Positions 1-5,204 of a DNA stretch of 6,066 nucleotides are shown piece after piece (within the stretch, counting starts at the first letter, position 1; each line of letters opens with the position of its first letter). Origin of the DNA: Bacillota bacterium (GTDB taxonomy: Bacteria; Bacillota; DTU025); the NCBI GenBank assembly GCA_012842765.1, contig DUWJ01000105.1, positions 1 through 6,066 on the forward strand, given 5' to 3'. Both the position numbers and the translations under genes were made by a program. The notes below the pieces were generated by a model. It saw nothing but the letters and a program-made list of their open reading frames with translations, made no database searches and was not told the DNA's origin.

Positions 1-210
1 CTCGACCGCGTGTTGACGAGGCTCACCTTCGTGGGCGCAATATTCCTGGCTATCATAGCGCTTTTGCCTAACATAACCGGACGGCTTACATCTAACACTG
101 TGACGTTTGGCGGTACTGGGCTTCTGATTGTTGTAGGCGTTGCGCTTGACACGATGAAACAGATCGAGGCTCAGCTGATAATGAGGCAGTACGAGGGCTT
201 CTTGAAGTAA
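1..210 (+). CDS. secY: Protein translocase subunit SecY, C-terminal 69 residues (5' end outside window)
   Basis: SecY is the channel-forming subunit of the Sec translocon in the cytoplasmic membrane. The window opens in frame inside the gene, and only the last 69 codons plus TAA are present. Two hydrophobic segments are visible, at about fragment residues 9-24 and 36-50, which correspond to the last two membrane helices. They are followed by the SecY tail [19 protein letters not shown] and then [12 protein letters not shown], a typical cytoplasmic end with the basic/aromatic MRQYEGF signature. The GTG at position 10 is an internal Val codon, not a start, because the preceding codons (Leu-Asp-Arg) already match the family. 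It is followed directly by adk, as in most spc operons. Identification is firm from the tail motif and the context. Confidence 0.96.
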   Translation, partial: LDRVLTRLTFVGAIFLAIIALLPNITGRLTSNTVTFGGTGLLIVVGVALDTMKQIEAQLIMRQYEGFLK

Positions 211-255
211 GGCTTTGGAATGCCAAAGAAAATGAGGATGGGAGTGCGTCGCGAG

Positions 256-903
256 ATGCGTGCAGTGCTGATGGGACCTCCCAGCGCGGGGAAGGGCACT
301 CAAGCTGTCAGGCTGGCAGCAGAGTTCGGCGTCCCGCATATATCCACAGGGGACATGTTCAGGGCCGCGATAGCGGCAGGCGCCGAGCTTGGTCGGCGGG
401 CACAGGGATTCATAGAAGCCGGCAAGCTGGTTCCTGACGACGTGACTCTTGGCATCGTTTGCGAGAGGTTGGCCGAAGCGGATGCAATGTCGGGATTTAT
501 TCTTGACGGATTTCCTCGGACTGTGCCGCAAGCAGAGGGACTTGAAGACATACTTCGAGCCCAGGGCGTGAGGCTTGATGCAGTGGTGCTCATAGAGGTT
601 CCCGAGGACGTCTTGGTGCGAAGGGTAACCGGACGGAGAGTATGCGAGAAGTGTGGTCGTGTGTACCACATGGAATGGAATCCGCCTCCAGGATCCGCGT
701 GCGAGTGTGGTGGTCTGGTCACTCAACGGAAGGATGACTTTCCGGAGACAGTGAAGGAGCGGCTTGCAACGTATCGAACGCAGACAGAACCGCTGAGGGA
801 TTATTATGCCTCCGAGGGAAGCCTCGTCGTGGTAGATGGAACGGGAGATCCTGATGAGGTTTTCAGGCGCATAACACGTGCCCTTGGAAGGTGTGGGTCA
901 TGA
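256..903 (+). CDS. adk: Adenylate kinase, long-lid zinc-type, 215 aa
   Basis: Catalyses the reversible reaction ATP + AMP = 2 ADP in the cytoplasm. From ATG 256 the protein starts just before the P-loop, as usual in the family (MRAVLMGPPSAGKGT, P-loop residues 7-15). The AMP-site motif STGDMFR is at 30-36 and LDGFPRT at 83-89. The LID spans about 126-163, with Cys130, Cys133, Cys149 and Cys151 as likely zinc ligands. The second Cys pair is C-x-C and the loop is shorter than the usual C-x2-C / C-x2-C/D layout, which is odd (see findings). Other starts are ATG 220 (AAGG seven bases upstream; adds the basic extension MPKKMRMGVRRE), ATG 232 and ATG 238. I prefer 256 because 215 aa matches the family and GGGAG lies at 240-244. 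The stop overlaps the map start by four bases (ATGA), implying translational coupling. The family is certain; the start is less so. Confidence 0.93.
   Translation: MRAVLMGPPSAGKGTQAVRLAAEFGVPHISTGDMFRAAIAAGAELGRRAQGFIEAGKLVPDDVTLGIVCERLAEADAMSGFILDGFPRTVPQAEGLEDILRAQGVRLDAVVLIEVPEDVLVRRVTGRRVCEKCGRVYHMEWNPPPGSACECGGLVTQRKDDFPETVKERLATYRTQTEPLRDYYASEGSLVVVDGTGDPDEVFRRITRALGRCGS
886..893 (+). promoter_or_regulatory. Ribosome binding site of map, inside the adk end
   Basis: GGAAGGTG lies six bases before ATG 900 and within the last codons of adk. It decides the map start in favour of ATG 900 over the in-frame GTG at 891, which would fall inside this site and add only Met-Trp-Val. Confidence 0.7.
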
Positions 904-1646
904 TCATTCTGAAAACCGCGGCTGAAATCGAGCAGATGCGGAAAGCGGGCGCCCTGGTCCGACAGGTGCTGGAGAGACTGGGCAGATACGTGGCCCCAGG
1001 TGTCCGAACGGCGGAGCTCGATGCCATTGCCGAAGAAATGATACTGGCCGCAGGCGGGACGCCGTCGTTCAAGGGTTACTGTGGATACCCGGCATCGATC
1101 TGTGTGTCTGTGAACGACGAGATCATCCACGGAATACCTGGCAAACGGGTGCTGGTTGAGGGCGATATAGTATCTATCGATTGCGGTGCAATCCTCGACG
1201 GGTATCAGGGGGATGCAGCCATGACCTTTCCAGTGGGAGATGTCTCAGTTGAAGCGGAGAAGCTCATGCGAGTGACGCGGGAGGCGCTTGAGGCTGGAAT
1301 AGAGATGGCAAGGCCGACGATGCGTCTTGGGGATATTGGCAATGCCATCCAGGTACATGCCGAGAGTAATGGGTTTTCAGTGGTCAGGGATTTTGTTGGC
1401 CACGGCATCGGACGGCGCATGCATGAGGACCCTCAAATCCCAAACTTTGGGTCGCCGGGCACGGGACTACGGCTCAGGCCTGGAATGGTCCTTGCCATTG
1501 AGCCCATGGTGAATGCGGGCGGCCACGAAGTAATGATCATGGACGATGGCTGGACTACGTGCACGCGTGATGGATCGCTGTCGGCCCACTTTGAGCACAC
1601 GGTAGCCATAACTGATGCTGGCCCCGAGGTTTTGACTCTTCCGTAG
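900..1646 (+). CDS. map: Type I methionine aminopeptidase, 248 aa
   Basis: Removes the initiator Met from nascent proteins whose second residue is small; it is a cytoplasmic two-metal enzyme of the pita-bread fold. All expected catalytic residues are visible. The substrate-binding His is His77 (in NDEIIHGIPG). The metal ligands are Asp94 (IDCGA), Asp105 (GDAAMTF), His168 (VGHGIGRRMHEDP), Glu201 (LAIEPMVN) and Glu232 (FEHTVAIT). Length is normal for the short bacterial type, with no N-terminal SH3-like zinc extension. ATG 900 is chosen because it overlaps the adk stop as ATGA, is preceded by GGAAGGTG, and gives the usual N-terminus MIILKTAAEIEQMRKAG. The adk-map pairing next to secY is the standard Bacillota arrangement. 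Nothing appears broken. Confidence 0.97.
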   Translation: MIILKTAAEIEQMRKAGALVRQVLERLGRYVAPGVRTAELDAIAEEMILAAGGTPSFKGYCGYPASICVSVNDEIIHGIPGKRVLVEGDIVSIDCGAILDGYQGDAAMTFPVGDVSVEAEKLMRVTREALEAGIEMARPTMRLGDIGNAIQVHAESNGFSVVRDFVGHGIGRRMHEDPQIPNFGSPGTGLRLRPGMVLAIEPMVNAGGHEVMIMDDGWTTCTRDGSLSAHFEHTVAITDAGPEVLTLP

Positions 1647-1669
1647 CATGCAAGGCAGGTGTAAGGCAG

Positions 1670-1966
1670 TTGTCTTCCGGGGGTCCATTGCTTGGACAGT
1701 TCGTAGTATCTAAGATGGGCAGGGACAGGGGCAGGCTCTTTGTCGTAGTCGGCCGTGAAGGTGACGGTTACGTTTACATTGCTGACGGCGCAACTCACAA
1801 GTTGGGCAAGGCGAAGCGGAAAAACGTTAAGCACCTGATAGTGACGGAGCAGGTGGATGAAGATATAAGGGCCGCGCTCGAGGCCGGAAACTCGGTCACC
1901 GATGAACAACTTGTTACGGCTTTGAGAGTGTACAGACCTCAAGAGAGGAAGGAGGGGGATGCTTAG
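1670..1966 (+). CDS. Small KOW-domain RNA-binding protein (L14e-like, YbzG-type), 98 aa
   Basis: A short basic protein at the position between map and infA where many Bacillota carry a KOW-domain protein resembling archaeal/eukaryotic L14e (YbzG in Bacillus subtilis). The KOW-like stretch is residues 9-28 ([20 protein letters not shown]), followed by YVYIADG at 34-40 and a very basic segment [14 protein letters not shown] at 43-56. The C-terminal part, about 60-90, looks helical and acidic. The family is poorly characterised; RNA or ribosome binding is inferred from the KOW fold and operon position, and no reaction is known. The best start is TTG 1670, with AGGTG at 1657-1661 eight bases upstream. 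TTG 1688, after a run of five G, would give a 92-residue form. The stop lies only two bases before infA, so coupling is likely. Confidence 0.85.
   Translation: MSSGGPLLGQFVVSKMGRDRGRLFVVVGREGDGYVYIADGATHKLGKAKRKNVKHLIVTEQVDEDIRAALEAGNSVTDEQLVTALRVYRPQERKEGDA
1950..1958 (+). promoter_or_regulatory. Ribosome binding site of infA inside the KOW gene tail
   Basis: AGGAGGGGG lies within the last codons of the upstream KOW gene. The distance from the end of the G run to ATG 1969 is ten bases, or thirteen from the AGGAGG core, which is a somewhat long spacer. A closer out-of-frame ATG at 1959 opens only 12 codons and is probably not used. Confidence 0.65.
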
Positions 1967-1968
1967 TT

Positions 1969-2187
1969 ATGGCAAAAGAGGATGCCATAGAAGTTGAGGG
2001 CACAGTCGTTGAACCATTGCCAAACGCCATGTTCAAGGTGGAACTGGAAAATGGCCATACGGTATTGGCGCACGTGTCCGGCAAGATGCGCATGAAGTTC
2101 ATCAGGATTCTGCCAGGTGACAGAGTCACGATTCAGCTATCACCTTACGATCTGACTCGCGGCAGGATCGTGTGGAGATACAAGTAG
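1969..2187 (+). CDS. infA: Translation initiation factor IF-1, 72 aa
   Basis: IF-1 binds the ribosomal A site on the 30S subunit during initiation, helping IF-2 and IF-3 select the start. The protein is the canonical 72 residues, a single OB-fold (S1-like) domain. Family signatures are visible: [20 protein letters not shown] at the N-terminus, FKVELENGH at 22-30, HVSGKMR at 35-41, RILPGDRV at 46-53 and [10 protein letters not shown] at 58-67. The tail is WRYK, with Trp69 where Phe or Tyr is common; this is a conservative aromatic change. The upstream KOW gene ends two bases before the ATG. The TAG stop is embedded in the rpmJ ribosome binding site, so infA and rpmJ are probably translated in a coupled way. 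Confidence 0.98.
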   Translation: MAKEDAIEVEGTVVEPLPNAMFKVELENGHTVLAHVSGKMRMKFIRILPGDRVTIQLSPYDLTRGRIVWRYK

Positions 2188-2192
2188 GAGGG
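2186..2192 (+). promoter_or_regulatory. Ribosome binding site of rpmJ fused to the infA stop
   Basis: AGGAGGG lies six bases before ATG 2199. Its first two bases are the last two of the infA TAG stop, so the terminating ribosome sits on the next gene's binding site. Confidence 0.8.
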
Positions 2193-2198
2193 TTAGAC

Positions 2199-2312
2199 AT
2201 GAAGGTACGGCCGTCCGTTAAGAAAATGTGTGAAAAATGCAAGATAGTGAAGAGAAAAGGCCGCGTTAGAGTTATTTGCGAGAACCCCACGCATAAACAG
2301 CGACAGGGCTAG
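2199..2312 (+). CDS. rpmJ: 50S ribosomal protein L36 (bL36), zinc-ribbon form, 37 aa
   Basis: Small 23S rRNA-binding protein of the large subunit. ATG 2199 starts the reading [20 protein letters not shown] and it ends in THKQRQG before TAG 2310-2312, giving 37 codons, the usual bacterial length. The zinc ligands are intact: Cys11, Cys14, Cys27 and His32. This is therefore the zinc-containing (C+) form, not the zinc-independent paralogue made in zinc starvation. A strong AGGAGGG site lies six bases upstream. Its own TAG stop overlaps the rpsM ribosome binding site. The position between infA and rpsM is the standard one. Confidence 0.98.
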   Translation: MKVRPSVKKMCEKCKIVKRKGRVRVICENPTHKQRQG

Positions 2313-2318
2313 GAGGTG
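2311..2318 (+). promoter_or_regulatory. Ribosome binding site of rpsM fused to the rpmJ stop
   Basis: AGGAGGTG, a strong anti-SD match, begins on the last two bases of the rpmJ TAG and lies nine bases before ATG 2328. It shows that the in-frame GTG at 2316 is part of the binding site rather than the start codon of rpsM. Confidence 0.85.
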
Positions 2319-2327
2319 CAGCGTAGC

Positions 2328-2699
2328 ATGGCGCGAATCGCAGGTGTAGACCTTCCAAGAGACAAGCGGATAGAGGTAGCCCTGACTTATATATACGGCA
2401 TCGGCCTCACCTCATCCCAGAAGATCCTGGCGGAGACGGGCGTTAACCCTGATACGCGGGTGAGAGATCTTACTGAGACCGAGATCACGCAATTGCGAGA
2501 GGCTATTGACCGAGGCTATAAGGTAGAGGGAGACCTGCGCCGTGAAGAAGCCCAGAATGTTAAGAGGCTTGTCGATATAGGCTCTTACAGAGGGCTGAGG
2601 CATCGTCGCGGACTTCCCGTAAGGGGCCAGAGGACGAAGACGAATGCTCGAACGGCCAAGGGCCCGAAGAAGGCCATTGGCGGGCGCAAAAAAAGGTGA
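2328..2699 (+). CDS. rpsM: 30S ribosomal protein S13 (uS13), 123 aa
   Basis: S13 sits in the head of the 30S subunit, contacts 16S rRNA and takes part in bridges to the 50S subunit. The start ATG 2328 gives the classic N-terminus [20 protein letters not shown]. The helix-two-turn-helix region [14 protein letters not shown] is at 21-34 and the signature [16 protein letters not shown] at 88-103. The tail is very basic (residues 104-123, ending GGRKKR), as expected for rRNA and tRNA contact. Length is normal. The last Lys codons create a run of seven A (2688-2694) just before the stop, and the stop itself lies in an SD-like AGGTGAT (see findings). It heads the group of small-subunit genes S13-S11-S4. 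Confidence 0.98.
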   Translation: MARIAGVDLPRDKRIEVALTYIYGIGLTSSQKILAETGVNPDTRVRDLTETEITQLREAIDRGYKVEGDLRREEAQNVKRLVDIGSYRGLRHRRGLPVRGQRTKTNARTAKGPKKAIGGRKKR

Positions 2700-2734
2700 T
2701 TAGCATGGCGCGTTGCGGAAAGGAGGAACACTGA
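2694..2734 (+). other. Candidate 9-codon micro-ORF with its own ribosome binding site, overlapping the rpsK start
   Basis: AGGTGAT at 2694-2700, overlapping the rpsM stop, matches the 3' half of the SD consensus and lies four bases before ATG 2705. The frame reads MARCGKEEH and stops at TGA 2732-2734, which overlaps the rpsK ATG at 2734 as TGATG. This is the right arrangement for a coupling leader peptide. It may also be chance in a 34-bp gap, since the GGTGA partly arises from the last Arg codon and stop of rpsM. There is no homology argument, so this is a candidate only. Confidence 0.25.
2721..2726 (+). promoter_or_regulatory. Ribosome binding site of rpsK
   Basis: AGGAGG lies seven bases before ATG 2734. 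This excludes the upstream in-frame TTG at 2713, which would place the site inside the coding region and add seven residues not typical of S11. Confidence 0.85.
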
Positions 2735-3123
2735 TGGCAAAGAGGCAGGCAAGGCCTAGAAGGCGCGAACGGAAGAATATCGAAACAGGAACAGCCCATA
2801 TCAAGTCGAGCTTCAACAATACGATTGTTACCATTACCGATCCGGCAGGAGCTGTTGTGTCGTGGTCATCCGCTGGCGCCATGGGCTTCAAGGGCTCACG
2901 TAAGGGTACGCCGTTTGCAGCGCAACAGGCTGCGGACGCCGCGGCGCGTGGTGCCATTGATCAGGGAATGCGTTCAGTTGAAGTGTTGGTAAAAGGCCCC
3001 GGAGGAGGACGAGAGGCTGCGGTAAGGTCGCTCCAGGCTGCCGGGCTTGAAGTTAGCATGATAAAGGATGTTACGCCGATTCCGCATAACGGATGCAGGC
3101 CACCAAAGAGACGGCGCGTGTAG
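2734..3123 (+). CDS. rpsK: 30S ribosomal protein S11 (uS11), 129 aa
   Basis: S11 binds 16S rRNA in the 30S platform near the Shine-Dalgarno/mRNA exit path. The start ATG 2734 gives [19 protein letters not shown], a basic N-terminal arm, followed by the core motif [16 protein letters not shown] at 21-36. The segment [20 protein letters not shown] (43-62) and the C-terminal signature [18 protein letters not shown] (112-129) are diagnostic. Asn119-Gly120 in PHNG is the site that is converted to isoaspartate in Escherichia coli S11, so the same modification is possible here by homology. Length is normal. It is preceded by a strong AGGAGG and followed by rpsD after 23 bases. Confidence 0.98.
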   Translation: MAKRQARPRRRERKNIETGTAHIKSSFNNTIVTITDPAGAVVSWSSAGAMGFKGSRKGTPFAAQQAADAAARGAIDQGMRSVEVLVKGPGGGREAAVRSLQAAGLEVSMIKDVTPIPHNGCRPPKRRRV

Positions 3124-3133
3124 CCGAGCGAAC

Positions 3134-3141
3134 AGGAGGTG
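3134..3141 (+). promoter_or_regulatory. Ribosome binding site of rpsD
   Basis: AGGAGGTG lies five bases before ATG 3147. It settles the start against the in-frame ATG at 3093, which lies inside the rpsK coding region and would add 18 residues unlike any S4. Confidence 0.85.
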
Positions 3142-3146
3142 CGATA

Positions 3147-3770
3147 ATGGCGAGATATACCGGATCAGTGTGCCGGCTATGCCGACGTGAGGGAGCTAAG
3201 CTCTTCCTCAAGGGAGATAGATGCTATACTGAGAAGTGTGCTGTTGCCCGGAGGGCTTACCCGCCGGGAGAGCATGGTCAGGGAAGAAAGAGGACCAGCG
3301 AGTATGGTTTGCAGCTTCGCGAGAAGCAAAAGCTTCGAAGGATATACGGAGTGCAGGAAGCGCAGTTTGCAAGGTATTTTGATATGGCCGAGCGCAGACG
3401 GGGCATTACAGGCGAGAACCTCCTCGCTATCCTTGAGACCCGGCTCGACAATGTCGTCTATAGACTGGGACTGGGTGCCTCTAGGGCAGAGGCCAGGCAA
3501 TTGGTGAGGCACGGGCATATTTACGTGAATGGCAAGAGGGTGTCCATACCATCGTATGAGCTTCGTGCGGGCGATGAGATATCTGTGAGACCGGGAAGCA
3601 AGAACCTTGTCCACTTCAAGAATCTTGCCGAAGCAGGCGCTGTGACTGTGCCCGCATGGCTTTTAGTAAACGAGGACCGTTTGGGAGGCAGAGTTCTGTC
3701 AGTGCCGACAAGGGATCAGATAGACCTGGATATCCAGGAACACTTAATCGTCGAGTTGTACTCGAAGTAA
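3147..3770 (+). CDS. rpsD: 30S ribosomal protein S4 (uS4), zinc-finger form, 207 aa
   Basis: S4 is a primary 16S rRNA-binding protein that nucleates 30S assembly and helps line the mRNA entry channel. The start ATG 3147 gives [16 protein letters not shown]. Cys9, Cys12, Cys26 and Cys31 form the N-terminal zinc site known in Thermus-type S4, so this is the C+ form. The S4 RNA-binding domain covers about 97-160, with the motif [20 protein letters not shown] at 111-130. The end [15 protein letters not shown] is typical. Length is normal for the zinc form. In several bacteria S4 represses its own operon by binding mRNA. I see no pseudoknot-like leader here before rpsM or rpsD, but short structured sites cannot be excluded. 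Placement between rpsK and rpoA argues against a Bacillus-like genome. Confidence 0.98.
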   Translation: MARYTGSVCRLCRREGAKLFLKGDRCYTEKCAVARRAYPPGEHGQGRKRTSEYGLQLREKQKLRRIYGVQEAQFARYFDMAERRRGITGENLLAILETRLDNVVYRLGLGASRAEARQLVRHGHIYVNGKRVSIPSYELRAGDEISVRPGSKNLVHFKNLAEAGAVTVPAWLLVNEDRLGGRVLSVPTRDQIDLDIQEHLIVELYSK

Positions 3771-3786
3771 TGCTGCCCCAAATGAG

Positions 3787-3794
3787 AAGGAGGG
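3787..3794 (+). promoter_or_regulatory. Ribosome binding site of rpoA with a long spacer
   Basis: AAGGAGGG is followed by 13 bases before ATG 3808, longer than for any other well-matched site in this window. The spacer ends with the perfect 8-bp palindrome AGCGCGCT (3800-3807) abutting the start codon. No in-frame start lies nearer the site. Confidence 0.65.
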
Positions 3795-3807
3795 TGCTGA
3801 GCGCGCT

Positions 3808-4791
3808 ATGATTGAATCTCCAAAGCCTAGAATCGATTGCCAAGAGGATGGCGACCGATACGGTAGGTTTGTCGTGGAGCCTCTTGAAAGGGGATACGGC
3901 ATAACCCTGGGCAACTCATTGCGCAGGATCCTTCTGTCGTCATTGCCCGGGGCCGCAGTCACCTCGGTCAAGATCGACGGGGTGTTGCACGAGTTCTCGA
4001 CTATTCCCGGGGTTTATGAGGATGTGACAGATATCATCCTGAACCTCAAGAGTCTTCTCGTGAGGCTGCATACAGATGTGCCCAAGGTCATTCGGCTCAT
4101 GGCCGAAGGTCCCGGTGATGTCGTGGCCGCTGATTTCGAGGCCGATGCAGAAATAGACATACTCAATCCCGAGCTGCACATTGCCACATTGGGCACAGTT
4201 GAGGCGGTGAATCAGGATACCGGAAAGACGGAAGAGCGAGGTGCAGTTCTGTCGCTTGAAGCCGTCGTGGAACCCGGCCGGGGTTATGTGTCTTCCGAGA
4301 AGAACAAGAGGCCTGAGCAACCCATAGGCGTGATACCAATGGACTCTATCTTCACTCCAGTGGAAAAGGTGAACTACACCGTGGAAAATGCTCGAGTCGG
4401 TGGAGTTACCGACTACGATAGGCTGGTTCTGGAGGTCTGGACTCACGGGACCATCACTCCGAAAGAGGCTGTCAGCATGGCGGCTTCGATGATGAATGAA
4501 CACATGAAGCTGTTCATAAGCCTTTCTGAGCCTGAGGAAGAGGTTGAGCCGGAGGCTGAACCCGAAGAGGATTGCCGAGATCGGGCCCTTGAAATGGTAA
4601 TCGAAGACTTGGACTTGTCGGTGCGGTCGTACAATTGCCTGAAGAGAGCGGGCATAAACACTGTCGACGAGTTAACCCACAAGACTGAAGAGGAAATGCT
4701 CAAAGTGAGAAATCTGGGACGCAAATCGCTTGAAGAGGTCAAGCAGAAGCTTGAATCATTGGGACTGTCGCTCCGACAGCCTGATGAGTAG
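3808..4791 (+). CDS. rpoA: DNA-directed RNA polymerase alpha subunit, 327 aa
   Basis: The alpha subunit dimerises to scaffold beta and beta' and contacts promoter UP elements and regulators. The N-terminal domain (about 1-235) shows [20 protein letters not shown] at 21-40, the dimerisation/assembly signature, followed by [11 protein letters not shown] and later GRGYV at 158-162 and [20 protein letters not shown] at 171-190. An acidic linker rich in Glu and Pro spans about 241-255. The C-terminal domain (256-327) has [18 protein letters not shown] at 268-285, with Arg273, Asn276 and Lys279 at the DNA-contact positions, and [12 protein letters not shown] at 301-312. Relative to the Bacillus-type sequence there is an extra stretch of about 14 residues around 130-145 (see findings). 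The subunit appears complete and functional. rplQ follows after 20 bases. Confidence 0.98.
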   Translation: MIESPKPRIDCQEDGDRYGRFVVEPLERGYGITLGNSLRRILLSSLPGAAVTSVKIDGVLHEFSTIPGVYEDVTDIILNLKSLLVRLHTDVPKVIRLMAEGPGDVVAADFEADAEIDILNPELHIATLGTVEAVNQDTGKTEERGAVLSLEAVVEPGRGYVSSEKNKRPEQPIGVIPMDSIFTPVEKVNYTVENARVGGVTDYDRLVLEVWTHGTITPKEAVSMAASMMNEHMKLFISLSEPEEEVEPEAEPEEDCRDRALEMVIEDLDLSVRSYNCLKRAGINTVDELTHKTEEEMLKVRNLGRKSLEEVKQKLESLGLSLRQPDE

Positions 4792-4796
4792 TGTAA

Positions 4797-4804
4797 GGGA
4801 GGAG
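4797..4804 (+). promoter_or_regulatory. Ribosome binding site of rplQ
   Basis: GGGAGGAG lies in the 20-bp rpoA-rplQ gap, seven bases before ATG 4812. It supports that start. Confidence 0.75.
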
Positions 4805-4811
4805 AGCGCAG

Positions 4812-5198
4812 ATGAGCCGCAGAAAGCTCAGCCGTACAGCGGAGGAGCGGCGTGCTCTTTTCCGGGGCTCGGTGACGTCGCTGTTTTTACACGACAAGAT
4901 AATCACCACGGAAGCGAAGGCAAAAGAGATACGCCCAGTTGCTGAAAGACTCATAACATGGGCAAAGGTTGGCGACCTTCATCACAGGCGTCTTGCAGCC
5001 AAGTATGTACTCGATCCTGTAGCGCTGCAAAGATTGTTTGATGAGATCGGGCCTGCGAACATTGATAGACCGGGCGGGTATACTCGCATTATAAAGCTTG
5101 GCCAAAGGCGTGGGGATGGAGCGCCGCTAGCCATTATTGAGCTGGTAGATATGCCGGGCAGCAGCGTAAGCGCGAAGCCGGCGAAAGCCAAGAAGTGA
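4812..5198 (+). CDS. rplQ: 50S ribosomal protein L17 (bL17), 128 aa
   Basis: L17 binds 23S rRNA near the polypeptide exit tunnel rim. The N-terminus MSRRKLSRTAEERRALFRG corresponds to the family's usual M-x-x-RKLGR start, with Ser7 in place of the common Gly. Next come TSLFLHDKIITTEAKAKEIR (22-41) and AERLITWAK (44-52), then the strong signature DRPGGYTRIIKLGQRRGD at 85-102 and APLAIIELV at 104-112. After this core is a low-complexity tail of about 16 residues, rich in Ser, Ala and Lys and ending AKPAKAKK; such tails vary between species. The gene closes the alpha operon proper. The ECF ATPase gene follows after only six bases, indicating co-transcription and probable translational coupling. 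Confidence 0.98.
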   Translation: MSRRKLSRTAEERRALFRGSVTSLFLHDKIITTEAKAKEIRPVAERLITWAKVGDLHHRRLAAKYVLDPVALQRLFDEIGPANIDRPGGYTRIIKLGQRRGDGAPLAIIELVDMPGSSVSAKPAKAKK

Positions 5199-5204
5199 TG
5201 TGTT

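Noticed and set aside
1632..1665. Possible promoter before the KOW gene, with TTGACT at 1632-1637
   Set aside because: No TATAAT-like hexamer at 16-18 bases; the closest AT-containing hexamer is too far away and poor. The -35-like hexamer is part of the map coding end.
1959..1997. ATG at 1959 just after the AGGAGGGGG element
   Set aside because: It opens only 12 codons ([12 protein letters not shown]) out of frame with infA. The conserved IF-1 N-terminus clearly starts at 1969.
2313..2327. S4-responsive pseudoknot leader before rpsM, as in Escherichia coli
   Set aside because: Only 15 bases separate rpmJ and rpsM, and I could find no nested pairing there. A site within rpmJ cannot be excluded by eye.
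3187..3507. 106-codon + strand frame inside rpsD
   Set aside because: It is out of frame with a complete S4 gene, Ser/Arg-rich as expected for a shadow, and shows no family signature.
3940..4503. 187-codon open frame on the - strand, and shorter antisense frames elsewhere (300-722, 1433-1942, 3177-3614)
   Set aside because: Each is the reverse of a firmly identified conserved gene, with no fitting ribosome binding site or recognisable domain.
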